From an uncultured Lachnospiraceae bacterium (GTDB taxonomy: Bacteria; Bacillota; Clostridia; Lachnospirales; Lachnospiraceae): DNA of 64,000 nt. Made by a program: the position numbers and the translations under genes. Each line of letters opens with the position of its first letter. Position 1 is the stretch's first letter. This document shows positions 49,729 to 58,315 of the stretch, piece by piece. The DNA lies in contig CATLGV010000012.1 in NCBI GenBank assembly GCA_949948735.1, positions 1 to 64,000 of the forward strand. The letters run 5' to 3'. Below the pieces are notes generated by a model that was given only the letters and a program-made list of their open reading frames with translations, was not told where the DNA came from and ran no database searches.

Positions 49729-50511
49729 TCAGGCCGTGGCGGACATCACGGCCGCTTTCATCTCCCGCACATAATCGCAGACGGGCCCCGCGCAGTCCCT
49801 TCCGTACCGCGCAATCAGCTTCACAATCGCGCTTCCCACAATCGCTCCGTCCGCACAGGAGGCCATTTCCTGCGCCTGTCCCGGCGTCGCGATGCCAAAG
49901 CCAATCGCGCAGGGAATATCGGAAACTGCTTTTACCTGGCGAATCATCGGCCTGATATTGGTTGTGATCTGATTGCGCACCCCCGTCACGCCCAGCGAAG
50001 ATACGCAGTAAAGGAAGCCCCTTGCCTGGCGCGCAATCCTGTCAATGCGCTCCCTTGAGGTCGGCGCAATCATGGAAATCAGCTCAATGCCTGCAGCCGC
50101 GCAGGCGCCGCTAACCTCCTCCCGCTCCTCAAACGGCACATCCGGCACAATCATTCCGTCGACGCCGCACTCCGCGCACCGCTGTGCAAAGCGCTCTGTC
50201 CCGTATGTATAAACAGGATTGACATAGGTCATAAACACAATCGGCACATCTGTTTTCTGCCGCACCCGCCTGACCATGTCAAACAGCTTATCCGTGGTTG
50301 CGCCGGCCCGAAGCGCCCGCACGTCCGCCTCCTGGATAACAATCCCCTCCGCTATCGGATCCGAGAACGGAATGCCGATTTCTATCAAATCGGCCCCCGC
50401 CGCCGCCATCTGCGGTATCAGTGCCTCCGTCGTCTCGATATCGGGGTCGCCCCCTGTCACAAATGCGATAAACGCCTTTTCTTTTTCAAACGCCTTCTCA
50501 ATTCTGCTCAT
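49729..50511 (-). CDS. trpA: Tryptophan synthase alpha chain
   Basis: The start at MSRIEKAFEKEKAF (50511) has GGAGGGCAGAG upstream. The 260-aa TIM barrel has the TrpA signature DLIEIGIPFSDPIAEG with the catalytic Glu and Asp, then VPDVPFEE and GFGIATPGQAQEM. It cleaves indole-3-glycerol phosphate to indole for the beta chain. Last gene of the trp operon, 58 nt after trpB. Confidence 0.97.
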   Translation of the reverse strand: MSRIEKAFEKEKAFIAFVTGGDPDIETTEALIPQMAAAGADLIEIGIPFSDPIAEGIVIQEADVRALRAGATTDKLFDMVRRVRQKTDVPIVFMTYVNPVYTYGTERFAQRCAECGVDGMIVPDVPFEEREEVSGACAAAGIELISMIAPTSRERIDRIARQARGFLYCVSSLGVTGVRNQITTNIRPMIRQVKAVSDIPCAIGFGIATPGQAQEMASCADGAIVGSAIVKLIARYGRDCAGPVCDYVREMKAAVMSATA

Positions 50512-50569
50512 CTCTGCCCTCCGCCGCCGGCATTTTTGCCGGTCTTCTTTCAATATTTCCTTTTAAAAG

Positions 50570-51760
50570 CTAATCAAAAATTTCCACGCCTCTGTATCTT
50601 GCAATTGCCGCCACGTCCTTGTCGCCGCGCCCCGAAATATTTACCACGATAATCTGTTCCTTTCCCATCGACGGCGCAAGCTTCTTCGCATAGGCGACTG
50701 CATGCGCGCTCTCGATTGCCGGAATAATGCCCTCTGTTCTCGAAAGATACTCAAAAGCCCCGACAGCCTCGTCGTCCGTGACGGGAACATACTGCGCCCG
50801 GCCGGTCTCTGCCAGATTCGCATGCTCCGGCCCGATTCCCGGATAGTCCAGCCCCGCGGAAATGGAGTACACCGGTGCAATCTGTCCGTATTCGTCCTGA
50901 CAGAACAGCGATTTCATTCCGTGAAAAATACCGACGCTTCCGTTTGTTACTGTCGCGGCATTCTTCGGATTGTCGACGCCAAGCCCTGCCGCCTCGCACC
51001 CGATTAATCTGACGCTTGTGTCGGGAATAAATTCATAAAACGCACCCATGGCGTTGCTCCCGCCGCCAACACAGGCAATTACCGCATCAGGGAGCTTCCC
51101 CTCCGCCGCCAGAAGCTGCTCCTTGATTTCCTTCCCGATCACCTTCTGGAAATCCCGGACAATCATCGGAAACGGGTGCGGCCCCATCACGGAGCCAAGC
51201 ACATACAGCGTATCGTCCATTCTTGCAGCCCACTCCCGCATGGTTTCGTTTACCGCGTCCTTGAGCGTCATCGTGCCGGAGGTGACGGGGTGCACCTTCG
51301 CGCCCAGAAGCTCCATCCGGTAACAGTTGAGCGCCTGTCTGTCCGTGTCCTCCTTTCCCATGAACACCTCGCACTCCATTCCCATCAGCGCCGCCGCAGT
51401 CGCCGTAGCGACGCCGTGCTGTCCCGCGCCGGTTTCCGCGATTACGCGCGTCTTTCCCATTTTCTTTGCCAGCAGCACCTGTCCGAGTACGTTATTGATC
51501 TTGTGCGAGCCTGTATGATTCAGGTCTTCCCTTTTCAGATAAATCTTTGCGCCCCCCAGGTCCCTTGTCATCTTTTCCGCATAGTACAGCAGGGACGGTC
51601 TGCCCGCATAGTTTTCCAGCAGCTCCTTTAATTCCTGCTGGAACTGCGCGTCGTTCTTACAGCGCTCGTAAGCCTCCTCCAGCTCCTGTACCGCGGGCAT
51701 CAGCGTCTCCGGTATATACTGTCCGCCGTATGACCCGTATCTTCCCTTATTTCCTTCCAT
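50570..51760 (-). CDS. trpB: Tryptophan synthase beta chain
   Basis: The start at [13 protein letters not shown] (51760) has GGAGG at 6 nt; an ATG at 51766 overlaps the trpF stop and lies directly on that site. The 396-aa protein has the PLP lysine motif [10 protein letters not shown], the phosphate-binding [13 protein letters not shown] and the catalytic glutamate region AETGAGQHG. It condenses indole with serine to tryptophan. It is a type 1 TrpB, normally paired with the adjacent trpA. Confidence 0.97.
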   Translation of the reverse strand: MEGNKGRYGSYGGQYIPETLMPAVQELEEAYERCKNDAQFQQELKELLENYAGRPSLLYYAEKMTRDLGGAKIYLKREDLNHTGSHKINNVLGQVLLAKKMGKTRVIAETGAGQHGVATATAAALMGMECEVFMGKEDTDRQALNCYRMELLGAKVHPVTSGTMTLKDAVNETMREWAARMDDTLYVLGSVMGPHPFPMIVRDFQKVIGKEIKEQLLAAEGKLPDAVIACVGGGSNAMGAFYEFIPDTSVRLIGCEAAGLGVDNPKNAATVTNGSVGIFHGMKSLFCQDEYGQIAPVYSISAGLDYPGIGPEHANLAETGRAQYVPVTDDEAVGAFEYLSRTEGIIPAIESAHAVAYAKKLAPSMGKEQIIVVNISGRGDKDVAAIARYRGVEIFD

Positions 51761-51762
51761 CT

Positions 51763-52443
51763 TCATCCTCCCATTTCCTCCGGCCGTTTCGTGCCTCTGA
51801 CCAGATTGACAAACGCTCTTATTTTTTCCGCGTCCTTTACGCCGTCCGTCTCCACGCCGCTGCTGACGTCCACTGCAAAGCAGCCCTGCGTGACGCGCCC
51901 CTGCTGCCCAAGGATTTCCTCTATATTCGCGGCACAAAGCCCGCCTGCAAGAAAATACGGCTTTACCGGATTTCCCCGCGCAATGGCCTGCCGCAGCCCC
52001 TCCTCGAGCACATCCGGCGAAAAGCGCTCTCCCGTACCTCCGGGCAGTCCCTTTTTGTATGTATCGAACAGCATATAATCCGCCTCCCGGGATATATGCT
52101 CCGACACCTGCTGTGCAGACTGCACCCTCACCGCTTTTATGACATCAATGTCATTTTCCCTCTTTAAGGCACGGATATATTCCTCCGTCTCGTCTCCGTG
52201 AAGCTGCGCCGCGTCGATAATTCCCTGTCTGTAAAGCGCCGCCACATGTTCTGCCGGCTCATCCACAAACACGCCGACTGCCCGGATGCGCTTATCCAGC
52301 GCCCGTCTCATTGCAAGCGCCTGTTCATCCGTGACAAAGCGCTTTGTATCGGCAAATACAAAGCCGGCATATTCCGGCAGGCACGCGTTGACTGCCGCCA
52401 CATCCGCAAGAGTCCTTAACCCACAGATTTTTACCTTTATCAT
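51763..52443 (-). CDS. trpF: Phosphoribosylanthranilate isomerase
   Basis: The start at [15 protein letters not shown] (52443) has GGAGGGGGAGCGGT. The 226-aa TIM barrel carries KVKICGL with the active-site Cys, the AVGVFVDEP strand, QLHGDE and the C-terminal DVSSGVE phosphate-binding loop. It catalyses the Amadori rearrangement in tryptophan synthesis. Its stop overlaps the preferred trpB region, indicating coupled translation. A solo repeat-family end lies just upstream. Confidence 0.95.
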   Translation of the reverse strand: MIKVKICGLRTLADVAAVNACLPEYAGFVFADTKRFVTDEQALAMRRALDKRIRAVGVFVDEPAEHVAALYRQGIIDAAQLHGDETEEYIRALKRENDIDVIKAVRVQSAQQVSEHISREADYMLFDTYKKGLPGGTGERFSPDVLEEGLRQAIARGNPVKPYFLAGGLCAANIEEILGQQGRVTQGCFAVDVSSGVETDGVKDAEKIRAFVNLVRGTKRPEEMGG

Positions 52444-52484
52444 ACCGCTCCCCCTCCTTCCGTGTCTGTCTTCTGCAGAAGCGT

Positions 52485-52498
52485 TACCCTCAATTGAC
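52485..52498. repeat. Solo TACCCTCAATTGAC motif
   Basis: The same 14-bp end sequence as in the element at 57476-57752, here alone in the 77-bp gap between trpC and trpF. Confidence 0.45.
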
Positions 52499-52520
52499 GT
52501 CTCCGTACAAAGCGTTCTTC

Positions 52521-53312
52521 TCACGCTCCGCCCCGCAGCGCGCGCAGCGCCGCAGCTTTATTGTTGCTGCGCATCAGCGTCTCTCCGATTAACACGCCGT
52601 CGATTCCGGCTTCCCGAAGCGCCTGAATGTCCTGCGCCGTACGGATACCGCTTTCCGCCACAAACAAAATATCTCCCGGCACCTTTTCCCGCAGCCTTAT
52701 ACTGTTATGAATATCCACGGTGAAGGTGCGCAGATCCCTGTTATTCACCCCGATCATCCTTGCGCCGGCCGCGACGGCATGCGCGATCTCCTCCGCGTCA
52801 TGGGCCTCCACCAACGCGGAAAGGCCAAGCGCGTCACAAATCCTTTTGTATTCCCGCAGTGTTTCCGTATCCAGAAGCGCCGCTATCAGAAGCACGCAGG
52901 AGGCGCCCAAAAGCTTTGCCTCATAAATCTGATAACTGTCGATAATAAAATCCTTTCTGATGGTCGGTATTGAAACCGTATCGTTGATTTCCCGCAGAAA
53001 TGTATCCGCCCCCTTAAAGTAATCCGGCTCGGTAAGCACCGATATGCAGTCCGCGCCGGCCCTCTCATAATCCCGCGCAATTTCCAGATAAGGGAACGGA
53101 TCCGCGATGATTCCTTTTGACGGAGACGCCCTCTTAACCTCGCAGATAAAGCTGATATCGTCCCTCCCGATTGCCTTTTCGAAGGGGAAGCCGAATTGTT
53201 TTTCCGCCGCGGCCTGCTCCCCGGCCCGCTCCCTTACCGCCGCGGGCGAGATCTCCTTTTTTCTTTTTTCCACTCTGCTTCGCGCAGCCGCCGCTATCTC
53301 ATCCAGTATCAT
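52521..53312 (-). CDS. trpC: Indole-3-glycerol phosphate synthase
   Basis: This 263-aa TIM barrel starts MILDEIAAAARSRVEK with AGGAGGTCGGAG upstream. Signatures are FICEVKRASPSKGII with the catalytic Lys, LTEPDYFKG, IRKDFIID and VAESGI. It closes the indole ring from CdRP. It follows trpD across a duplicated 38-bp spacer that supplies the ribosome site. Confidence 0.97.
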   Translation of the reverse strand: MILDEIAAAARSRVEKRKKEISPAAVRERAGEQAAAEKQFGFPFEKAIGRDDISFICEVKRASPSKGIIADPFPYLEIARDYERAGADCISVLTEPDYFKGADTFLREINDTVSIPTIRKDFIIDSYQIYEAKLLGASCVLLIAALLDTETLREYKRICDALGLSALVEAHDAEEIAHAVAAGARMIGVNNRDLRTFTVDIHNSIRLREKVPGDILFVAESGIRTAQDIQALREAGIDGVLIGETLMRSNNKAAALRALRGGA

Positions 53313-53322
53313 CTCCGACCTC

Positions 53323-53398
53323 CTATTGCCGTAAATTTTCCCTGCTGCCTCCGCAGCCCTCTATTGCCGCAAATTTTCCCCGCTGCCTCCGCAGCCTC
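53323..53398 (-). repeat. Two tandem 38-bp units between trpD and trpC
   Basis: Two copies of a 38-bp unit lie between the trpD stop and the trpC ribosome site. On the minus strand each starts with TAG, as the trpD stop itself does, and contains GCTGCGGAGGCAGC. The AGGAGG of trpC follows the last TAG. This looks like duplication of the gene-end/ribosome-site segment. Confidence 0.8.
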
Positions 53399-53399
53399 C

Positions 53400-54416
53400 C
53401 TATGCGCTTACATTGGTGCACCGCACAAATTCCCGCAGCTTCTCATATGCTTTTCCGTCCCGAATGGTCTTGCGCGCAATCTCAATTCCCTCCGCAATAG
53501 AGGACGCGCCGTCCATCAGGTAGATTCCCGCCCCTGCGTTGAGCAGTACGGCGTCTGCCTTTGCGTCCGTGCAGCTCCCTTTCAGGATGGCCTCCGCAAT
53601 GGCGGCGTTCTCGGCGCCGTCCCCGCCGGTCAGCGCGCGCTTGTCGCACCGCTGAAAGCCGTACGCCTCCGGCGTAATCTCATACCGCCGGAATGTCCCG
53701 TTGCGCACCTCCACACAGGTTGTCGGCGCGCCAAGCGAAATCTCATCCAGCCGGTCCTGCCCGTACACCACCAGCGCGCGCTTCACGCCAAGCTGATTCA
53801 GCACATGCGCCATCGGCTCCACCAGCTCCTCGCTGTAAACGCCCAGAAGCTCGGTATTGGCCCCCGCCGGATTGGCAAGCGGCCCCAGAATATTAAATAC
53901 CGTCCGGATGCCGAGTCCCTTGCGCACAGGCCCCACAAAGCGCATCGCGGCGTGGTACTTCTGCGCAAACATAAAGCAGATATTGCACTTTTCCAGTATT
54001 TCCGCATTTTTCTCCGGCTCCAGATCCAGCCTTACGCCCAAAGCCTCCAGGCAGTCCGCCGCGCCGCTTTTGCTGGATACGCTGCGGTTGCCGTGCTTTG
54101 CCACCTTATAGCCCGCTGCCGCCGCCAGAATGCCTGCCGTCGTGCTGATATTAATGGAATTCGCCTCATCTCCGCCGGTTCCCACGATTTCAAGCACATC
54201 CCCGCTGACGGGAACCTTAATCCCATGCCTGCGCATTCCCTTTGCAAACGCAGTGATTTCCTCAACCGTCTCTCCCTTCATACGCAGCGCCGTCAGAAAT
54301 CCCGCCATATTAATCGGCTCCGCCACACCGCTCATAATCTCATCCATCACCTGCTCCGCCTCTTCTGCGGTCAAGTCCCTTTTTTCCACTACCTTCTTCG
54401 TTGCCTCTACAATCAT
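53400..54416 (-). CDS. trpD: Anthranilate phosphoribosyltransferase
   Basis: This 338-aa enzyme has the glycine-rich GTGGDEANSINIST, KHGNRSVSSKSGAAD and the helical N-terminal domain with MSGVAEPINMAGFLTALRM. It transfers the phosphoribosyl group of PRPP to anthranilate. It is not fused to trpG, which precedes it across a 22-bp tandem-repeat spacer. Start ATG behind GAAAGGTAGGAACGGACA. Confidence 0.97.
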   Translation of the reverse strand: MIVEATKKVVEKRDLTAEEAEQVMDEIMSGVAEPINMAGFLTALRMKGETVEEITAFAKGMRRHGIKVPVSGDVLEIVGTGGDEANSINISTTAGILAAAAGYKVAKHGNRSVSSKSGAADCLEALGVRLDLEPEKNAEILEKCNICFMFAQKYHAAMRFVGPVRKGLGIRTVFNILGPLANPAGANTELLGVYSEELVEPMAHVLNQLGVKRALVVYGQDRLDEISLGAPTTCVEVRNGTFRRYEITPEAYGFQRCDKRALTGGDGAENAAIAEAILKGSCTDAKADAVLLNAGAGIYLMDGASSIAEGIEIARKTIRDGKAYEKLREFVRCTNVSA

Positions 54417-54458
54417 TGTCCGTTCCTACCTTTCCTGCCATACTATTCCGGTCTAATA

Positions 54459-54558
54459 CGTTTCCATCAGTTTCAATTTACTTTTCCATTTGTTTCAATC
54501 TACTTTTCCATCTGTTTCAATTTACTTTTCCATTTGTTTCAATTTACCTTCCCATTTG
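54459..54558 (-). repeat. Four 22-bp tandem units between trpG and trpD
   Basis: Four head-to-tail units of the type TTTCAATTTACTTTTCCATT + TG (plus strand, 54471-54558) follow a partial unit at 54459-54470. Units differ by one to three bases. No spacers separate them, so it is not a CRISPR. The unit length is not a multiple of three and the region is non-coding. Confidence 0.85.
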
Positions 54559-54575
54559 TGTTCATTTTTCAGGCT

Positions 54576-55172
54576 TTACCTGCCTCCGGACGCCGCCTCT
54601 ATCCTTAAGAAATTCCGCAAAATGTGCTTCCCCTCCGGCGTCATAATCGATTCCGGATGAAACTGCACGCCGTAAACGGGCGCGTCCCTGTGCTCTACCG
54701 CCATGACTTCTCCTTCCGCGTCCCGCGCCGTAACCTTGAGCGGCTCCGGAATACGCGCCTTATCCGCCACCAGCGAATGATACCGCGCGACGTCCAGCTT
54801 TGGCGCAAGCCCCCTGAAAAGAAGGCTTTCATTGTCCACCGTTATCCGGCTTTGCTTACCGTGCATCAGCCTGGGCGCATAGGTAATCGGCGCGCCGAAC
54901 GCCTCGCAGATTGCCTGATGGCCCAGACACACGCCCAGCAGCGGGATTTTCCCCTGCGCCGCCTTAATCAGCTCCTCGCAAATCCCTGCATCCGCGGGCT
55001 TTCCCGGCCCCGGGGAGAGTACGATGCGTGACGGTGTAAGCGCCAGAGCTTCCTCCGCCGTCAGCGCGTCATTGCGTATCACCTTTAACGCTTCTGTGCC
55101 GTCAATCAGCTCTCCAATCGCCTGTACCAGATTAAATGAAAAGCTGTCATAGTTGTCTATCAGTAAAATCAT
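54576..55172 (-). CDS. trpG: Anthranilate synthase glutamine amidotransferase subunit
   Basis: The start at MILLIDNYDSFSFN (55172) lies just after the trpE stop. The 198-aa class I amidotransferase has GVCLGHQAICEAFG with the nucleophilic Cys, and QFHPESIMTPEG supplying His and Glu. It supplies ammonia to TrpE; it may also serve folate synthesis if no pabA exists. No fusion to trpD. Confidence 0.95.
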   Translation of the reverse strand: MILLIDNYDSFSFNLVQAIGELIDGTEALKVIRNDALTAEEALALTPSRIVLSPGPGKPADAGICEELIKAAQGKIPLLGVCLGHQAICEAFGAPITYAPRLMHGKQSRITVDNESLLFRGLAPKLDVARYHSLVADKARIPEPLKVTARDAEGEVMAVEHRDAPVYGVQFHPESIMTPEGKHILRNFLRIEAASGGR

Positions 55173-55173
55173 T

Positions 55174-56646
55174 TCACATCCCCCCGTTTCCGGCAAAGCA
55201 CACCGCTTCTGCCCCGCAGACTGCCTCCATCACCGCTCCTGCCTTATTCGCGCATTCCTCATATTCGTTCTCCGGCACCGAATCCGCAACAATACCGGCT
55301 CCCGCCTGCACATAAACCTTTTTCCCTTTCTTTACAGCGGTGCGAATCGCAATGCACATATCCAGATTACCGCCAAAATCAAGATAGCCGATTGCGCCGC
55401 CGTAAACGCCGCGCGCCTGCGGCTCCAGCTCATCGATAATCTCGCAGGCCCTGAACTTGGGAGCACCCGACAGGGTCCCCGCAGGCAGCAGCGCCTCTAC
55501 CGTATCCATGCAGGTCTTTCCTGCCGCAAGCCGCCCCGTAACCGTGCTTGCGATGTGCATCACCCTGGAAAACCGGTGGATTGCCATATAATCCTCCACC
55601 CTTACGCTACCGTACTCCGAGATCCTGCCCAGATCATTCCTTGCCAAATCAACCAGCATATTGTGCTCCGCACACTCCTTCTCATCCGCAAGCAGCTCCT
55701 TCTCGAGCGCGGCGTCCTCCGCCTGGTTTCGTCCGCGTTTCCTCGTCCCCGCCACGGGAAAGGTCGTCAGCCTGCCGCCGGTCAGCTTTACCATGGTCTC
55801 AGGCGAAGTGCCCGCAATCTGCATACCGTCCGTCTGGATGTAATACATGTACGGCGACGGATTGGTTGTGCGCAGCACCCTGTAAGCGTTGAGCAGGCTC
55901 CCCTCATATTCCGCCTCAAACCGTCTCGAGATAACGCCCTGAAAAATATCGCCCTCCCGAATATACTGCTTTGTTTTTTCCACCATCCCGCAGTATTTTT
56001 CCTTGCTGAGATTACAGGTAAATTCCGGCGCGGGCAGGGGCTTTTCATAAGGTATCGGCTCCGCAAGGCGCAGGGCTTTTGCAAATGCGTGCAGCTCCTC
56101 CACAGTCCGGTTGTATCCGGCCTCCCCGTCCGCCGTTTTGGCGTTGGCGATAATGCAAAGCTTATGATACAGCTGGTCAAATGCAATCAGCTTGTCGAAC
56201 AGCATCAGCTCGCAGTCGTTATCGCCGCTCTGCTTGATTTTCAGCTTTGGCTCCGCATACTGTATCATTTCATAGGCAAAATAGCCGACCAGCCCGCCCG
56301 TAAAGGTTGGAAGCCCCTCTATCCGCGGCGAACGGTATTCCTCCAAAATGCTCTGCAGCGCTTCCCCCGGCGTCCCCGGCTGTATCCGCACCGTGCCGTT
56401 TTCCCGGACTCTGGTCACGCCGTCCTTACAGAAGACGGAAAGCTTCGGCTGACAGCCCAGAAAGGAATACCTGCCAAGGCTGCCACCCTCAACGCTCTCC
56501 AGAAGAAAATACTGTTTATCAAGCGCCGCAAGCTTCCGAAGCATCCGTATCGGCGTCACATCGTCCGCCAGAAGCTCCATACACACCGGCACACAGGCGT
56601 ATTCCTTCTCATACCGTTTTGCCTCTTCATACGTTGGTCTGATCAT
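55174..56646 (-). CDS. trpE: Anthranilate synthase component I
   Basis: This 490-aa chorismate-utilising enzyme has a C-terminal catalytic domain with FPVAGTRKRGRN, DLARNDLGRISEYG and GTLSGAPKFRACEI. The N-terminal part holds the feedback-site region LLESVEGGSLGRYSFLGC, so inhibition by tryptophan is likely. First structural gene after the T-box leader; starts behind AAAGGGGGTACGAAC. Confidence 0.97.
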   Translation of the reverse strand: MIRPTYEEAKRYEKEYACVPVCMELLADDVTPIRMLRKLAALDKQYFLLESVEGGSLGRYSFLGCQPKLSVFCKDGVTRVRENGTVRIQPGTPGEALQSILEEYRSPRIEGLPTFTGGLVGYFAYEMIQYAEPKLKIKQSGDNDCELMLFDKLIAFDQLYHKLCIIANAKTADGEAGYNRTVEELHAFAKALRLAEPIPYEKPLPAPEFTCNLSKEKYCGMVEKTKQYIREGDIFQGVISRRFEAEYEGSLLNAYRVLRTTNPSPYMYYIQTDGMQIAGTSPETMVKLTGGRLTTFPVAGTRKRGRNQAEDAALEKELLADEKECAEHNMLVDLARNDLGRISEYGSVRVEDYMAIHRFSRVMHIASTVTGRLAAGKTCMDTVEALLPAGTLSGAPKFRACEIIDELEPQARGVYGGAIGYLDFGGNLDMCIAIRTAVKKGKKVYVQAGAGIVADSVPENEYEECANKAGAVMEAVCGAEAVCFAGNGGM

Positions 56647-56686
56647 GTTCGTACCCCCTTTTCATTTACGAATGTCTGCCGCATAC

Positions 56687-56730
56687 AAAAAAATAAGAGC
56701 CTTTATCCTAAATCATTAGGACAAAAGCTC
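56687..56730 (-). terminator. T-box controlled terminator of the trp leader
   Basis: A 15-bp stem (GAGCTTTTGTCCTAA / TTAGGATAAAGGCTC) is followed by seven T on the minus strand, about 40 nt before trpE. It competes with the T-box antiterminator. Confidence 0.9.
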
Positions 56731-56990
56731 ATCATTGCCTCTGCGGTGCCACCTAAATTGACATATAATATGTATTATGCAATAAATATTATATACCCAC
56801 TCTTCACACGTACCATCATACGCTTTCCCTTGATAACGGGCGGAAATCCCGTTGGGCATTACTAAAGCCTGCGCTCGTTGCTCCCACCTTCCCAAGTCCA
56901 TTCCACGCTTCGCCGACTACCGCAATCCCACCGTCTGCAGCTCTCTGAAAATCTTTTAAAACATGTACTCCTCTTGGTCATCAGTTTCAT
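56687..56990 (-). promoter_or_regulatory. Trp T-box riboswitch
   Basis: The leader shows the T-box parts in order: GAGGAGTACA and AGAGAGCTGCAGACGGTGGG (stem I), a Trp TGG specifier candidate at 56898-56900 (GAATGGACTT), a stem III region AACGGGATTTCCGCCCGTT, the conserved AGGTGGCACCGC at 56743-56754, then the terminator. Uncharged tRNA-Trp would pair with specifier and T-box and favour read-through into trpEGDCFBA. Confidence 0.92.
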
Positions 56991-57036
56991 TGTGCGATAT
57001 TCACTTGTAAAACCAGTTTGAAATCTATCTGGATTT

Positions 57037-57065
57037 ATAATAATCAATCCGGAACAAAATGTCAA
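57037..57065 (-). promoter_or_regulatory. Sigma-A promoter of the trp operon
   Basis: TTGACA, 17-bp spacer, TATTAT on the minus strand, about 40 bp before the T-box stem I. Confidence 0.85.
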
Positions 57066-57070
57066 CAAAA

Positions 57071-57127
57071 AAATAAAAAACAAAATTGACAAAATAAAAA
57101 ACAAAATTGATAAAAACAAAATTGAAT
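57071..57127. repeat. AT-rich tandem repeat upstream of the trp promoter
   Basis: Three or so units of about 20 bp (AAATAAAAAACAAAATTGAC) lie head to tail immediately upstream of the trp promoter. On the minus strand they give T-rich tracts that could act as an UP-like element. Confidence 0.6.
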
Positions 57128-57171
57128 ATTTAAAAAACAAAGACTTATAACATAAATTTACGCAACTGTAC

Positions 57172-57426
57172 TTATGCGATTTCAAGCTTCGCTTTAATTC
57201 TACGCAATTCAGTCTCAAGGACACTTACACGAATGGCAAGCATTTCCTTTTCGTTATCTATTTTTAACGCCTCATGCAAATTCCTTGACAAATCAAGATG
57301 TCCCTCCGCTACGCGTTGTATATTTACACGGATTTCATTTTCAAGTGTCAGTTTTATATCTGTGACATCATTTTCAAGCTTATCAAATTTTGAAAGAATT
57401 AAATCAATTTTTTCACTGTCTGTCAT
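57172..57426 (-). CDS. Small coiled-coil protein
   Basis: The start at MTDSEKIDLILSKFDKLEND (57426) is preceded by AAAGGGGCGATAATA-type sequence; an upstream in-frame ATG at 57501 would read through repeat-family DNA. The 84-aa protein is almost entirely a heptad coiled coil (KLENDVTDIKLTLENEI, then LAIRVSVLETELRRIKAKL). Small proteins of this kind are frequent in Clostridia; the role is unknown. Its upstream region is formed by the repeat element. Confidence 0.6.
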   Translation of the reverse strand: MTDSEKIDLILSKFDKLENDVTDIKLTLENEIRVNIQRVAEGHLDLSRNLHEALKIDNEKEMLAIRVSVLETELRRIKAKLEIA

Positions 57427-57475
57427 ATTATCGCCCCTTTGTTGTAATATATCGGTTACCCTTAATTGACAAAGG

Positions 57476-57752
57476 TACCCTCGATTGACAAGAGCATACA
57501 CGCCTCAAAGCGGGATAATTTCGGTATTTTCTTCGTTATCCTCAATCGGCGTACGTCCAGTACGCCTTAATCGTCTGCCTTGAAAATGCCGAAATTTTCT
57601 CCGCTTGAGGTCGCAGAGTCAGGCAGAGATAAATTTTGTGCCCTGCAAGGCACTTGAATGATGCGTACAGGGCGTACGCAGAATGAAAGTAACGATGCAG
57701 GGCACAAAATTTATTCTGACCTGACCGTGTGTGCTCTTGTCAATCGAGGGTA
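57476..57752. mobile_element. MITE-like element (277 bp) with 28-bp inverted ends and internal hairpins
   Basis: The ends TACCCTCGATTGACAAGAGC and its inverted partner match over 28 bp with one mismatch. Inside are two long imperfect hairpins: one around CCTCAAAGCGG...CCGCTTGAGG, the other around ATAAATTTTGTGCCCTGC...GCAGGGCACAAAATTTAT. It encodes no protein. Another copy of the end lies just outside at 57456-57470, and solo ends lie at 35998-36019 and 52485-52498. Confidence 0.75.
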
Positions 57753-57799
57753 TACATCTCTGTATAAACAATATAGCACAACTCAGATATAAAGTCTAT

Positions 57800-57851
57800 T
57801 CAAATGTCAGGGTACGGAACATTTGACTTTATTCGAACCATGTAGTACAAT
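57800..57851 (+). promoter_or_regulatory. Promoter with overlapping dyad operator for the winged-helix gene
   Basis: TTGACT (57823) and TACAAT (57846) have a 17-bp spacer. The dyad TCAAATGT-N11-ACATTTGA (57800-57826) overlaps the -35 box, as expected for an autorepressor site. Confidence 0.65.
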
Positions 57852-57890
57852 ATAGCAAAAGCTGTAACCGCCTATGAAAGGAGTGATTTT

Positions 57891-58226
57891 ATGCCTATCA
57901 CAGCAAAGCTTGGCGAGGCGGATATTACCGACGCCGCGATGTATGCGCTTCTGGACGCCGGTTGTCCGCTTGACACGACCGAGGTCAAAGCCCGGGTCCG
58001 CGATTTACTCGAGCCTGCCGGCGTCAACCGCACGCCGCTTATGAACCGTAACGACCAGGCCATCGACCAGATTATCCGCAATATCGTCTCCCACCGCGAC
58101 AGCTCGAACAATATCATCTGCCGCGGTTATGTGGACTATGACGACGGTTATTGGGAGCTGACAGACGACGGAAGAGCCTGTTTATGGCGGCGGATGAAAC
58201 GGCGTTTCGAACGGGAGCTGAATTAA
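57891..58226 (+). CDS. Putative winged-helix DNA-binding protein
   Basis: This 111-aa protein starts behind AAAGGAGTGATTTT. The helix pattern with LDAGCPLDTTEVKARVRDLL, then QAIDQIIRNIVSHRDSSNNI and a strand-rich wing (GYVDYDDGYWELTDDGRACL) resembles the N-terminal winged helix of Mrr-type proteins. It may be a repressor acting on its own promoter dyad. It stands alone on the plus strand, convergent with the HAD gene. Confidence 0.6.
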   Translation: MPITAKLGEADITDAAMYALLDAGCPLDTTEVKARVRDLLEPAGVNRTPLMNRNDQAIDQIIRNIVSHRDSSNNIICRGYVDYDDGYWELTDDGRACLWRRMKRRFERELN

Positions 58227-58236
58227 TGCTCCCGTT
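58210..58236. terminator. Bidirectional hairpin between convergent genes
   Basis: AACGGGAGC-N9-GCTCCCGTT straddles the end of the winged-helix gene. The T-tracts are short on both strands. Confidence 0.45.
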
Positions 58237-58240
58237 TAAA

Positions 58241-58315
58241 GCGCCGCGACAGCTCCTCAAACGAATTGACAGTCTCATCTGAAGCGCTGTGCCAGCTCCT
58301 CAAACGAATTGACAA
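58241..58315 (-). repeat. Duplicated 3' end of the HAD gene
   Basis: Two 32-bp copies, 58241-58272 and 58284-58315 (period 43 bp), share CAGCTCCTCAAACGAATTGA. The second codes for the true C-terminus (VNSFEELAQRFR) of the HAD protein; the first lies after its stop and would encode VNSFEELSRRFKREH in a shifted frame. Confidence 0.8.

Noticed and set aside
54471-54558. CRISPR-like array of 22-bp repeats
   Set aside because: The units abut directly with no spacers, and no cas genes are present. It is a plain tandem repeat.
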